DNA of 64,000 nt from Prostheceraeus crozeri (lineage: Eukaryota; Platyhelminthes; Polycladida; Euryleptidae). Positions 1 through 10,499 of this stretch are shown here, piece after piece. The notes beneath the pieces are model-generated. The model had not been told where the DNA came from. It saw only the letters and a list, made by a program, of their open reading frames with translations, and ran no database searches. Numbering within the stretch: position 1 is the first letter of the stretch; each line of letters opens with the position of its first letter. The stretch is from assembly GCA_907163375.1 (NCBI GenBank), contig CAJQUW010007530.1:124001-188000 (forward strand), given 5' to 3'. The position numbers were made by a program, and so were the translations under genes.

Positions 1-134
1 CAACATATCGCCTCAACACGTTGTTCATAAGCAAAGCCAATTCTTCCGCCAGAAATGGGAAAATACGTTGTTCGGTTTGAAATTTAGTTAAAAATTCGAC
101 GAATCCACGAGAAAGAGAAATGAATGAATTCAAC
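1..134 (-). CDS. USP8: Probable USP8 catalytic-domain exon (partial, cut by window edge)
   Basis: The minus strand is open from an acceptor (TATGCAG at about 135-141) to the edge. It reads LNSFISLSRGFVEF and later LAEELALLMNNVLRRYV. The second stretch resembles the USP8 catalytic-core segment VAEEFGIIMKALWTGQYRYI from memory of the human protein. It lies downstream of the recognised USP8 exons in the same orientation, where the core should begin. An alternative acceptor at 153-154 would start the exon at 152 and add LLQLC. The exon carrying the catalytic Asn/Cys box was not found between this exon and 1241, so the assignment is moderate. The rest of the protease would lie beyond the left edge. 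Confidence 0.45.
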
Positions 135-410
135 CTGCATAGCTGGAGTAATCTGTCAGTATTAATGAATATATTGAATCTCATCACATTATAACAAGAC
201 TCTTCAATTAACTTTTAATAGACTTTTAAAGACTTCCGAACAAAAACACACGTCGTCGAACACATCGAAATGTCTTTACAGATCCATGAATGATTTTATT
301 CATCACGCTCTTTTGTAATTACGTTTATATATACACATTCCAGTACGCAATGTACCAAACGCTACCCAAAAGAAGTACATGAAACAGTAAACATGAAAAC
401 CATTACTTAC

Positions 411-461
411 CAATCATCGCTGTAAGCCGAATTTCTAATAAGACAACAGTCATTTATCCAT
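411..461 (-). CDS. USP8: Possible short USP8 exon
   Basis: On the minus strand a strong donor (GTAAGT, 405-410) follows a short open stretch that reads LIRNSAYSDDW when joined in phase to the exon at 134. This vaguely resembles FNRNCYQDDINR of the human USP8 core. An in-frame stop lies just upstream, so the exon would have to begin at the weak AAAAG acceptor near 462. The rest of 160-1240 is intron with no other coding signal that I can see. This is a tentative call resting on donor strength and phase only. Confidence 0.2.
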
Positions 462-1240
462 CTTTTCGTAAACGGACCATATCAAGTCAAATATCCTGCT
501 TCATTAAAAGTTGTTTGATGAAGATAAATTTTCATTTTCAATGAGACATCCGATTTGGGAATCTTTAAACTGATTTGTTGTCTTACCATTCAAAGCGAGA
601 AACAAATAACATAAACAGTGCATTAAACTTTTCAAACAGCAACAATTATGACCAATTCTGAACAAGAAAAGGAAAAAATCGTATTTCGATCAATAGTGTA
701 CTTATATGAGCGATGCTTCAACACGATCGCATAACACTTTTTACAATACATATCTAAAGACAAATACTTGGAAATACTCCACGTAGAGAGCTTTAATAGT
801 CAAGTCCGCAAATAACAGTCCCCTCGAATAACGAATTAGTCATATTTTGAGAATAAGAAGAGCCCGGAACTCGAAGATCGCTAATATAAATCACAGAAAC
901 TTTACCTTTCGTTATGAAAGCTGAAATAAATACATGCAACACTGGATCAGAAAATATGGTTCTAGTTATCTTCCTGATAATTAAAATTACATTTAAATTT
1001 CATTAATATTCTTCATTGTAAAAAATCCCGACGTTTTACAATTTAAACACAGTACCTATGAATTTACTGACTTTTCCTGACTCTTTACCGACCCTAAAAA
1101 ATTCCTGACTTTTACTGACCGCGGGCACCATGTACCTAGCAGAAAAAATGATCGAATTCATCAATAATTTTATATATAGCTTTGAAAATATCATTTAATG
1201 ATTCTACTTATTAAAAGATGAAATAGTAGTACGCTCTCAC

Positions 1241-1620
1241 CGTACTTCCATATTCAGGTCGCATATGCGCCAAATGCACTGAGTCAATGTGCATTATCTC
1301 GGCATTACTTCCACTACTGATAGTGCGAGGTTTAGACTCTCGACTGGGCATCGAAGGTCGCCAAGCATTAGAGATGACACTAGAAGACGAAGATGGAGCT
1401 GCAGTAGCTCCCGAAAGATTTTCTTCATCATCATCACTGTCCGTAGTTGACGAGGGCACAAGGTTTGGCTGAGAACTGCTTCTCTTCAATTTACCACCTC
1501 CACCTTTCCATGAACCTGACGAATCATTTTCGGGTTTCAGCTTCTTTGTACTGACACGGAAATTCGAAGGGACAGGGTTTTGTGGAGGTTTTGTGGTAGC
1601 GGATGGCTGACTTGCAACAT
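1241..1620 (-). CDS. USP8: USP8 exon with 14-3-3-type phospho-site, upstream of the catalytic core
   Basis: This is an internal exon of the deubiquitinase USP8. The acceptor is TTTCATAG (1621 on) and the donor GTGAGA (1235-1240). It enters in phase 1, which matches the WW exon at 15113 and regenerates an Asp codon. The product contains KLKRSSSQPNL, then an acidic Ser/Asp run, then RESKPR and HMRPEYG. Human USP8 has KLKRSYSSPD, the 14-3-3 binding site, followed by RENKP and LNPVFGG just before its catalytic core, so the order and the short motifs agree. The R-S-x-S-x-P pattern needed for 14-3-3 binding is kept. The linker is low-complexity and would be disordered. The next exon should open the catalytic domain. 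Confidence 0.85.
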
Positions 1621-2977
1621 CTATGAAAAAAATGTCATTAGTGAGCTGACAATTTACATGTGAATATTCATTTCTCAATGTTCAATGTTCTCAGCGCATC
1701 TTTTGAAAGCTTGAAAAGTTCTTTATGCCATGACGATCTGTGGATGATATAGTACCCTGATTGAAAAAATTTTGCTATATTGCATAACACCTTTCGGTAG
1801 TCTCAATGTAGAAATCCCGTCAATATTTAATCGTGTTTTCAAACGTTCAAAGCGAGTTGTATGCAAATCCGAATGTAATTGTAAAATTAAGAACATGTTT
1901 TTTGAAAGACGTAAAACTGCTTATGTGAAACTGATAAATGAAGTACGCAATCCCGAAAATCCCTAAACGCACTGATGTATTTTAGAAAAAGTCGACTGTC
2001 AATCCCCTTACGTAAAACAGTAAGAGTGTAAAAGTGCTTTCCTGTTATAGACGCGCGCGTTTCAAACCGCCTTGTGACTTTATGACTTCTATTCTTATTT
2101 CACTTGTAATGTTAAGTTTGATTGTGATGTATTTTTGATTATCGTTGATGAAATATGTAACTATTCATTCATTCATTTCATCGAGAATTTATTATTAATG
2201 AATAGGAGTGAAATATGATTTCAGTGTTTTTCCTAGTCAAGCTACGGGAAGCTGTAACCCATGTTAGCCAGTACAAAAGAGAAGTAGATCATTAAATATT
2301 CTGAAATAAAATGTGTGTTGAGAGTAAATCGAAGGTAATATTTGCACGAAAAGCATGCATAAAATTAAAAGATTTGAGATAAAATAAGATCATGCTTTGA
2401 GAGAGCTTCAAAATACTACGAGTAAATTGCACGATTTTTGTAATATCCTAACTTCTTCTTGCAGTTTGCATGGGTTTATTATATGTACAATTATGCGGAC
2501 CCCAGTGTTCATTAAACATTTTAATTCGGACTTCCATTTTACTGGGTGGAAAAAGTTTGTTTGTTTCGCACTTACCCCTGAAATTATCTCAAAACACAAC
2601 TATGTATGTAGTCCTGAACAAGAAGCGATGTCAGGGTCCAGTTTGGCGTCAACGTAGTTATCTTATGTCCACAGACTTCAATAGCAAATTTCCTACCTCT
2701 ATGTCCATGATGGATTTCCACAACTTCCACAAGATACCTTCTACAACTTTCATATTTCTAGGATACCTTGCACATACAAATGCATTTGAATTCATAAGTC
2801 ATTCTCAAGTTATTTTTCAAGTCTATCTCAACCAGACTATCTATTGCTGTACCTCAGTCCATTATGAAGTATCGCAATGAGCTTGTATCTAATATCCAGC
2901 AATCATTTATTTTGAGTTTTTACTTGTATGTAGCCGGCTCACAAGATCTTTAGACATCAGACATCAAGTCAGAGAAA
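1621..2977. other. USP8 intron, no supported gene
   Basis: AT-rich intron sequence. An open plus-strand stretch near 2470-2880 directly precedes the membrane-protein gene but shows no family resemblance or clear splice link. I see no repeat with defined ends. Confidence 0.5.
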
Positions 2978-3577
2978 ATGATGACATCATCATCTCCTTT
3001 ACTTCTTGGGAGTGTGGCAGGCATCGTGGTGGTTATGATAATCATAGGGCTAATATTCTTCGTGGATAACTACTTCAAAACTCGTGAACAATATGAGTCT
3101 GATGGTATCAAAGACACCAACAGTGCAAGAAAAATGGAAAGTGATAACAGTGAGTCCTCAGAAGTATTGGTAGGAGGCATTATCAACTTCCCTGCTAACA
3201 AACTTACATATATGAACTCAAAGGGAGTAAAAATGACTGTATTCAAGAACAAGGATACAATAAACCCAAACACACTAAACTCAACCGTTAATTTTGAAAT
3301 AGACAACGATTGTCTTGCAGTATATACTGTCAACTTTAGATCTAATCTACTGATCCCGGATAAATCGAGACGTCTATACTCACTCACTATCGACAGAGAG
3401 AAAATGGCCGCAACTTTATCTGGATTAACAGAAAACACTCGATATCAAATTGATCGATTGGAAGAAAAAACTTGGATCAATATTTTCACAGGTATCATTA
3501 ACAAGACCTCTCCTCAAGACATTGCACTTGATATGAATGGTCAGTTCCGAGTTTTTGCCTTCTTCAATAAACAATGA
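2978..3577 (+). CDS. Single-pass membrane protein, possibly BRICHOS-like, nested in USP8 intron
   Basis: 199 residues in one open frame on the strand opposite USP8. Residues about 7-31 form one strong membrane segment (GSVAGIVVVMIIIGLIFFV). A charged linker of about 35 residues follows, then a beta-rich domain of about 130 residues with several N-glycosylation sites. The short N-terminus suggests type II topology with the large domain outside. The stretch from NFEID to LYSLTIDREKM has the outline of a BRICHOS domain (strand, variable core, then a strand ending in a Met/Leu-rich helix), but its usual cysteine pair is not obvious, so this is a hypothesis. The next gene (4207-4818) has the same layout and looks like a diverged tandem paralogue. 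A poly(A) signal lies just after the stop. The function is unknown. Confidence 0.6.
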   Translation: MMTSSSPLLLGSVAGIVVVMIIIGLIFFVDNYFKTREQYESDGIKDTNSARKMESDNSESSEVLVGGIINFPANKLTYMNSKGVKMTVFKNKDTINPNTLNSTVNFEIDNDCLAVYTVNFRSNLLIPDKSRRLYSLTIDREKMAATLSGLTENTRYQIDRLEEKTWINIFTGIINKTSPQDIALDMNGQFRVFAFFNKQ

Positions 3578-3581
3578 AACA

Positions 3582-3587
3582 AATAAA
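3582..3587 (+). terminator. Poly(A) signal AATAAA after the 2978-3577 gene
   Basis: A canonical AATAAA begins five bases after the TGA at 3575-3577. It supports the frame at 2978-3577 being the real 3' end of a transcript rather than chance. Confidence 0.5.
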
Positions 3588-4206
3588 ACTCGCTTCGATT
3601 CAATGTTATCAACGCAAGAATAATTACAGGTATTTTTGAATTATATAATTTACTTTATTACGTTGAATACACTGTTTTGCTCAATTTTCTGTTGGGAAGT
3701 GGTCAAAATAGTCATGGTATAGGCATTACAAAGAACATTGTAATGAAAAAGTAAATGCTGTCTTGCTGAGACAAAAAAATGATCATCTTTGAAGCATCAG
3801 AAGGCAATTTTTTCGATCGTGAATACTTTCGACAAAATTTGTGTGAATTGCATTTTAGAAAAAAACGTAACGTAATTGCAGTGAGTGGCGTGAGATTAAT
3901 TCAATTTTACCAAAAATCTGATTATTTAAATCGATGCAAAAACATCGGATGCCACAAAGTTGATTGAACGTATCTGATGACAATCTTCTGAGTTTACTTC
4001 ATGGCTGAATGAGTAAAATGCAAAAATCTCAACTGCTTCTTTTGAGAATAAATGGGCACAAAGTGCTTTAATTATTGAAGATCAAATGCCGTGTAGATTA
4101 ATACTTTGTGGTTTTTTCAATTACAGGTATGCAGAGATTAGAGACAGACAAGATGACATAGATGGCGATTTGAATTCAGGCCATTACCTACATCATCATT
4201 TACAAC

Positions 4207-4818
4207 ATGATCGTGGAGAGTGTACCTTATATACTGATTGCAGCTGCAATATTTTTCCCAGCGTTGTGTGTAGCTGCAATCGCAGTTTGCTTGCGTGTGA
4301 CCTTAACATCGAATACTAAAGAAGACGTAGAAATCCTAGCAGATCAATTATTGGCAGGCATTGATTCGAAAGCAGCAAGTTATCAAACAATTTGCACCTT
4401 TGATTTTAAAAATCAGACTGTGACAGTGAATAATAGTGGTCATCTTTCTCTTTATCTACACAAATGTATCTCAAATAGCGCTGATGAAGAACTTGATGTA
4501 CTTCGACTACACGATGACATCATATTTTATCTCAATCCATCCGAAAATATGAAACACCTCTACCATGCATTGAATCAAGAGAAGAATAAAAGTGTTCATA
4601 TATTTTTCATTGAGCTTAACACCATCAATCAAAGTGTAAAAGTAACGCACCTCTCCCCTGGTTTTCAATTCAGATTAGACCAAAAAGAGGAAGAATTTGC
4701 TTGGAAAACTATATATGAATGTCAACCACTCAGCCCAGATACAGAAATCAATTTAGATGCAAATGAGAAATATCGCTTCTACGTGAATCCGAAAGACCAT
4801 GACTTATTTGAGTATTGA
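4207..4818 (+). CDS. Single-pass membrane protein, diverged neighbour of the 2978-3577 gene
   Basis: 203 residues. Residues about 6-32 are one hydrophobic segment (YILIAAAIFFPALCVAAIAV), then a domain of about 165 residues with N-glycosylation sites (NQT, NNS, NKS, NQS) and cysteines at CTF, HKCIS and YECQ. The middle stretch IIFYLNPSENMKHLYHAL lines up in pattern with LYSLTIDREKMAATLSGL of the upstream gene, and both end in a short strand after a Leu-Asp-x-Asn pair (IALDMNGQFRVF against INLDANEKYRFYV). That argues for an old tandem duplication. A BRICHOS-like or other beta-sandwich ectodomain is possible but unproven. The start is the first Met before the membrane segment. An upstream exon ending near 4126 cannot be excluded. 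Confidence 0.55.
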   Translation: MIVESVPYILIAAAIFFPALCVAAIAVCLRVTLTSNTKEDVEILADQLLAGIDSKAASYQTICTFDFKNQTVTVNNSGHLSLYLHKCISNSADEELDVLRLHDDIIFYLNPSENMKHLYHALNQEKNKSVHIFFIELNTINQSVKVTHLSPGFQFRLDQKEEEFAWKTIYECQPLSPDTEINLDANEKYRFYVNPKDHDLFEY

Positions 4819-5744
4819 CTGCCATTCTTTGTCATTGCTAATCTCTCTGGGTAACTATTAATTAGACTATTCGGCTAATGGAACAAATATTATTTCTCGA
4901 CAATGAATGTACTCTTATTGGTCGATCTGATCGATTTATGTTAGAACAATAACAATACAATAACATGTAATCTTTTTGCTTCAGTCATCAAGAATGGGTA
5001 CTGCTTTCCTGGCTGTACATATTCCATGACACGAAATGAGTGGGTGCCAATCTTTAAGCATTTGCGTTAATGTCATGCGACAGCACTATGTGTACGTTTT
5101 CTTTGGAGATACCATTTTTGAATAGAGAACGATTTATTTCTATCAATATACGTTTTCACAATCAGCCATCCAGAAAAAAAATCGAGACAGGAATCGAACA
5201 CGATTAAAGCAGGGTTAGAATATTACTCTATGGACCTAGGTGTCTCAGAGTACGTAAACCATCATTAATTTGAAGTGAGGTTCCAGATACACAATTAATG
5301 ATGCAAATCGTTTTGTATGACACGAAAAATAACTCTATTAACAAAATCGCGAAGAACTACCTAATACAATTCCTTTCCATTAATTACGCAGTTAACAATG
5401 CATCAACATCGCAGTGAAATGCGCTCCAACTAGAAGAGGTTTATGAGTTAGTCATCCGACAAAGCTCAATCTCTATTCGTAGTGCCTTGTTTTCTCGAGC
5501 ACCCAACGACACCTTAAGTTATGAAATCATTACCATTATGTATTCCAGATGAAATTAAAACACATGAACACGACGTATAATTAAGTAATTAACCTAATGC
5601 ATGTCTCTCGCAAGCACTGGCAAAATGTGTCAACAAGATCACGATGTTACATTACTTTGTTCATGTGTATATGATCAGTCAGTACCAACATATTAGAAAA
5701 GAATACAATAGAAAATATGATAAAAGCTGTGGTCACTACGAATA
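4819..5744. other. Intron/intergenic, nothing recognised
   Basis: AT-rich sequence without a long open frame, repeat end or RNA gene that I can support. Confidence 0.5.
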
Positions 5745-6567
5745 CCGTATTTACTCTAATAAGCGCCCGGGGGCGCCTATTACATTGAAGATTTTTTAGA
5801 CCCGGCGCTTATTGGATGTGGGCGGGTATTAGAGGCCCGGCGCCTATTAATTTCAGCTCAACTGAGAATTCAAAAAAAAGAAGAAATTGGTTAGCCGAAA
5901 CTAAATTTCAAAACGATCAAATTTCATCATGAATCTGTTCATCCGTTGAGGTAAGCCTATCTTATATCAATTAGAGAATTAGACCTATGAAATTTCTGAA
6001 GTTCTTACACGATGTCTAGAGGCCTCCTAAGCTTACGTGACACCGGTATTACTTGACTCATCATTTTCCTATCGAACTTAATAGGCCTACGGTGCATAAT
6101 GAGGACTTACCGTTACGCTGGTAAGTAAAAAATAGCATTTACTAAGGATTCAAACAAGTCTATTATTAAGCTTGCAAAAAACGCGTTAGAATAGAGTAAC
6201 CGGTATGTCAGTGAGCTACAAAAGCGTGCACACGTTGCAAATGACAATAGAGATACCGGCAGACTGCTAGCGCTATGGCAGCGTCATGCACGATTCCATT
6301 GTTCAGTCATCTAACCCAGCTGACGAGATTAGGTCAACACGATCCCTTTAATTTGTCTTCTCAGCGAATGACAGATTTTGTGACATGAAAACTCTGTTTT
6401 CCATCTGTGAACTCAGATGGTCAGTACAATATACAACACCCGGCGCTTATTAGGGGCCCGGCGCTTATTAGAGGCCCGGCGCTTATTACATTCAAGATGC
6501 TCCAGACCCGGCGCTTATTAGAGGCGGGCGGGTATTAGAGGTCCGGCGCTTAATAGAGTAAATACGG
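5745..6567. mobile_element. Non-autonomous DNA transposon with TA duplication and CCGGCGCTTATTAG subterminal repeats
   Basis: The ends are inverted repeats of about 23 bp. The left reads CCGTATTTACTCTAATAAGC, and the right reads the same inverted with one or two changes. Both are flanked by TA (5743-5744, 6568-6569). Inside each end, short CCGGCGC(T)TATTAG units repeat in tandem: about three at the left and five at the right. There is no transposase frame in the 823 bp. TA flanks and short terminal repeats fit the Tc1/mariner/pogo group as a non-autonomous copy; the superfamily is an inference. Confidence 0.75.
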
Positions 6568-7943
6568 TATTTGCCAGGTGAGCGGACATTCAGCAATCTT
6601 ACAATCATACAGTGCACATTGATTATCCGGACGAATGAAAACCGTCTATCCTTCTAACTCTATTTGCGATTCCTTTGCTGTTCATCAGAAATTGTTGGTG
6701 AGAGTTCGATGGGCCAGTTGAGAGAATGAATTGAGAATGATGGATTGTGATGTGAAAATCTGAATGATTTAGGCTTCACTCAACACCAACAGATCTTGTA
6801 AAAGAAGGATAAGGCGGATGGCAGCGAAGAACAGGGCGAGGCTGTTATTGGAAAATCGGAAAGGCAGTTCAGAAGCGCCTCCGGAAGCATGTCATCACAT
6901 AGACTGATTTAGACTCATATGCACATAGTTGAGGTTATTATCGATTTGTAGATTAAGTTATTACAGCAAGTTCTTTCAACAAAGAAAGTGGCATCACTAC
7001 AGACATCGAGCATTGAGCACACATGAGATTTGCAAATTCCAATTCCAGGATCATCTGCTTATCTATTTGGTTCAAGCCGTCAGGGTAATCGAATGTGTAT
7101 AACATATCACATCATCAATTTTGCAAATATCAGTTCAACAACTTCATCTGTAGCTAAAGCAAACTATTTAACAAGATTTTGCAAGCATAGACAAATGACT
7201 GTAAGCAGAAATTACAGCATGTATTTTATTTTACTTTAAGAAAAATGATATGCTAGGATCAACAACACAATTTTCCAGCACTTCATTACATTACTTGCAT
7301 TCTTTGCTTCATCTTAGTATTAGCTATTTGGAGCAATAACAATTTCATTACGACTTGCAACTATCACAATTTACAAGTTGGTTTTAAATAATTGTAGAGA
7401 ACGAACTTACTGCATGATAGTTATGATAACTTGACGCATTTTCTCTTGCGTTGATTATTTTTTTGTTGAAATCTGCTCACTTCACTTCCTTAGTAAGCCA
7501 GCAAAAATGTTACGCTCATTTTGTCTTCATTATCTGCCACATGAGACGGACAGAACATCATTCCATACATAAAAGAAATCAATTAACCTCAGAATTCCTG
7601 TCAATGTCGTGTAACCCTCAGTAACTCAGAGTGCGCTACCACATCATCCAAATGTCACATTCTTAAACTGGATCCGATATTGCAATAGAGTTGCATGCAA
7701 TTTCGTGAAGTAATCAAATGTGAAGGCTCAACGGCACTTCTCCCACACTGGGCCTAGACAGCGCGGACATAGTCAGATTTCTTCTGGAGAACTGTAATAC
7801 TTTTCAGTCAGAATACTTTTCCTACCAACTTCCATTGTCACCAGGTCAATTCTTTAACAACCCAACAACATAATACAATGGATTGAAAAATGAGGTAATG
7901 AGATAATTGTAGTATAAGTATGCTGTGATACTCTGCTTCCAAA
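6568..7943. other. Intron with one dispersed repeat fragment (about 6730-6930)
   Basis: About 200 bp at 6730-6930 resembles 32660-32890. Shared words include ACTCAACAC, CGGAAGCA followed by CATCACA, and a closing TTATCGAT/TGATCGAT. It is probably an old transposon fragment of unknown class. The rest shows nothing recognisable. Confidence 0.4.
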
Positions 7944-8225
7944 TTAATTGTTACTGAGGATGCACTTTTGTTCCCTCGTAATGATGTCTTTTATGTCTTC
8001 CAGCACATACGAATGATGAATGGAATTCCTTAATCTGCAAAATGAATAACAGATATGCTGCAATTTGTGCATCCATTGAGTAGTACTTAATGTCCGGTTA
8101 CAGCGATAATCGAATCCACCATGGCAGAAGTCTTGGGGAATTGCGGTGCTGTTGATGATTATCACCAGCATTACCATGACAAGGTTACTAAACTTATAAG
8201 ATTGCGTGTAACAGCAGATTTCCAT
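7944..8225 (-). CDS. Possible small secreted cysteine-containing peptide
   Basis: 93 residues. The N-terminus has a hydrophobic stretch (LVMVMLVIIINSTA) that looks like a signal peptide ending near TAIP. The remaining ~65 residues have cysteines spaced as FC, RC, IC, FC and KC, including CYSFC, and one NRT glycosylation site. The pattern matches no peptide hormone or toxin family that I know. It could be a genuine short secreted protein, one exon of a larger gene, or chance. No poly(A) signal or splice site was decisive. It lies inside a USP8 intron on the same strand, so it would have to be an independent unit or an unused frame. Confidence 0.25.
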   Translation of the reverse strand: MEICCYTQSYKFSNLVMVMLVIIINSTAIPQDFCHGGFDYRCNRTLSTTQWMHKLQHICYSFCRLRNSIHHSYVLEDIKDIITREQKCILSNN

Positions 8226-8515
8226 AAGATATTTTTGCGGATAATTGCTAATTACTTTAATTTCGCTGATGAAAGTGACATCGTGTGTTTTCAGTGATGT
8301 TTAAGTGTGATGAGTGAGTGAAGGTGATGTTTTGAGTGAATATTAGTTCTTACAGTGACTGTTAGATTACTGTAATTTGCATACATCCAATATGGTTGTT
8401 TTGCCAGCCTTTGTTTTCTTTTACGACACGACATACAGTAGTGCATTTTTCAATTGTCACTTTATTTTCTATCATTATCTCTAATAAATTCGGTTCACCA
8501 TTGACCTGCTTGTCT

Positions 8516-8706
8516 AATTTATAAAAACGAAGACAAGGTCAATAATAAAATAAATTGAAGAGTATCGACTACGTCTTTCTCAATTCAATTCGTCTTTTCT
8601 TGTTGCTCTGTTGAAGATAGTTGTTGTTTTATTGAATTGAGAAAGACGCAGTCGAAAGCTCTTCAGTGTATTTTATTATTGACCTTGTTTTCGTTTTTAT
8701 AAATTA
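8516..8706. repeat. Foldback palindrome, arms of about 74 bp
   Basis: The left arm (8516-8589) and right arm (8632-8706) are inverted copies, from AATTTATAAAAACGAAGACA inward to CTTTCTCAATTCAAT, separated by about 42 bp. No coding content. It looks like a small MITE or foldback element. Confidence 0.7.
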
Positions 8707-9648
8707 TCTCTAATAATCTAGCATTTATTTCATTCGCTTTTCTTTTACTTGACTTACTCTGGCTAAATTATTTAATAAGTGAAACTGTGCATTAAAATGA
8801 ATTGAAAAAAGAAATGATAAATAAAAAGCCACTTTGAGTTATAATTAAACTTAAAATGCTATTATTAGGCATTCACAAATTAAGAATTTTTGGATTACTA
8901 GTTTTATATTACGCTTTCCTTTAATTCACCAAGTCTTTTAGGAATATGTTGATTTAGTTCATCTTGAGTACTACCACAATTCTCTTCAAATATATAAAAA
9001 ACAATAAAAACATATTCGAAATATGATGGATAGAAAAAACATATTTGCAGCCCTATGTCAAATACAGTAGTAGTACAATATGAATGAAAAGAAAAGTTCA
9101 TGTTTCATTTAGAAATATACGACATGAGGTAATTGAGTTCTGCTAAACGTTGAACATAATATCATGCATAAATGTACAATTAGTGGTCATCAAATCCAGT
9201 AGCGAAGGACAATGTGAAAGCTGATATGTTATTAAGCTGACATCCATTAGTTTGCAAAAGTAAATCTTATATCCTATGTCATTATTTACAAAAAAACAAA
9301 CAAAAAATTTTTTTAGAAAAACCATGCATTTTCTTAAATCAAGAATTCTTTTACTTCAGCAATGTACTTTTATGCTGACGCACGTTTAACTAACAACAGT
9401 TCAATAGAAAAATCAAATGGGCAGTTATTCATGAGAAACATTTACCCTTCAAGAATGTAAACGATTTTCCAGCGGCTAGTCCGAAATTGATTTGAGATGA
9501 CAGGACAACGGTTTGCATCCAATTGCTGTTTTCTGTTGAGTCATTATCTTTCAACTTTGATGATTGAATAAATAGTATATACATTTCTTTTCTTTTAAGC
9601 ACTATGTTGTTCATTTTCAAGCATTAGTTAAAGATAACTTCATATTGA
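8707..9648. other. Intron, nothing recognised
   Basis: Very AT-rich, with only short chance open frames and no defined repeat. Confidence 0.5.
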
Positions 9649-10000
9649 CAAAGTGTCGGCCAGATTTCGGTGACTGAATCTCCGAGCGATTCCCGATCCA
9701 TTTAACAAAATTACTGGGCTATTGAGAAACGTGAACAAAATGGAAAGTATCGTTATTTTGCGGAGAAAAGTGACTTCTTGTGAATTTGCACACTTAAGAT
9801 CATTGAGAGCTTGTAGATCCTGACATTATTGAATATCAAATGCATATCAAAAACAATAATTAGGAATAAACATGAATTGGCAACATGCAGTTTACGGGCG
9901 TAAATATACATGTTTAGTAATAAATTACATATATAATTGTAAAAAAATTGTAGAAGTTATCACCGGTTTTTTAGTCAAGGATTAGAGATTCATGCACTTT

Positions 10001-10396
10001 TTAAAATTTTTCTTTTTCGAGTGCGGTGATTTGTTTCTTCAAATCTCTAGCCTTTGTCATCCACTGATTACTCTCAGAGAGAAGAGCAAAACTCATCTCT
10101 TGCTCTGCCCTCTCGGCCCACCTGTGCGCTCTCAACTCCAACCCAACAACCTCCTCCATTAATATCTTCTTTGCTTCCAATTCCCGCATATCATTTGCAT
10201 GGGCGTCCTTCTTCCTCTTTCGCCCGGCGTGCTCAAGAATTCGTAGCGTGACGTCATGACTATCGTTGCAGCAGTGACGAGAATTAAACAAGAACTTTTC
10301 AGTCTTTGTACAAGTATAACTCTGAACATTCATGTCGCTCTTTTTGTAAAAGTTACTGCGTGTCATTGATTCAGTTTTCTCAAATCGTTGGCACAT
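10001..10396 (-). CDS. Coiled-coil protein encoded by DNA transposon A
   Basis: 131 residues. After an unremarkable N-terminus there is a basic stretch (GRKRKKDAHA), then a helical segment of about 65 residues rich in Glu, Lys and Ala to the C-terminus, including RAEQEMSFALLSESN and LKKQITALEKEK. The same layout and several residues recur in the frame at 28645-28869 (AKKAEEEKNFALTRIN), which sits in a second transposon of the same kind. The basic start suggests nucleic-acid or nuclear targeting and the helix suggests dimerisation, but this is inference. It may be an accessory protein or the C-terminal part of a transposase. The true start could be upstream or in another exon. Confidence 0.5.
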   Translation of the reverse strand: MCQRFEKTESMTRSNFYKKSDMNVQSYTCTKTEKFLFNSRHCCNDSHDVTLRILEHAGRKRKKDAHANDMRELEAKKILMEEVVGLELRAHRWAERAEQEMSFALLSESNQWMTKARDLKKQITALEKEKF

Positions 10397-10499
10397 TCTG
10401 AGCGCAATTTCTGTGAATCTTTGTAATTTTGTGATTTGGGAAATAAAAGAGGGGTGGGACCCATTTCTGGCCCCTGAATCTTGGCTAACTTAAAAACCT

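Noticed and set aside
2470-2880. 136-codon plus-strand frame before the membrane-protein gene
   Set aside because: No domain, no clear splice connection, and composition like random AT-rich sequence.
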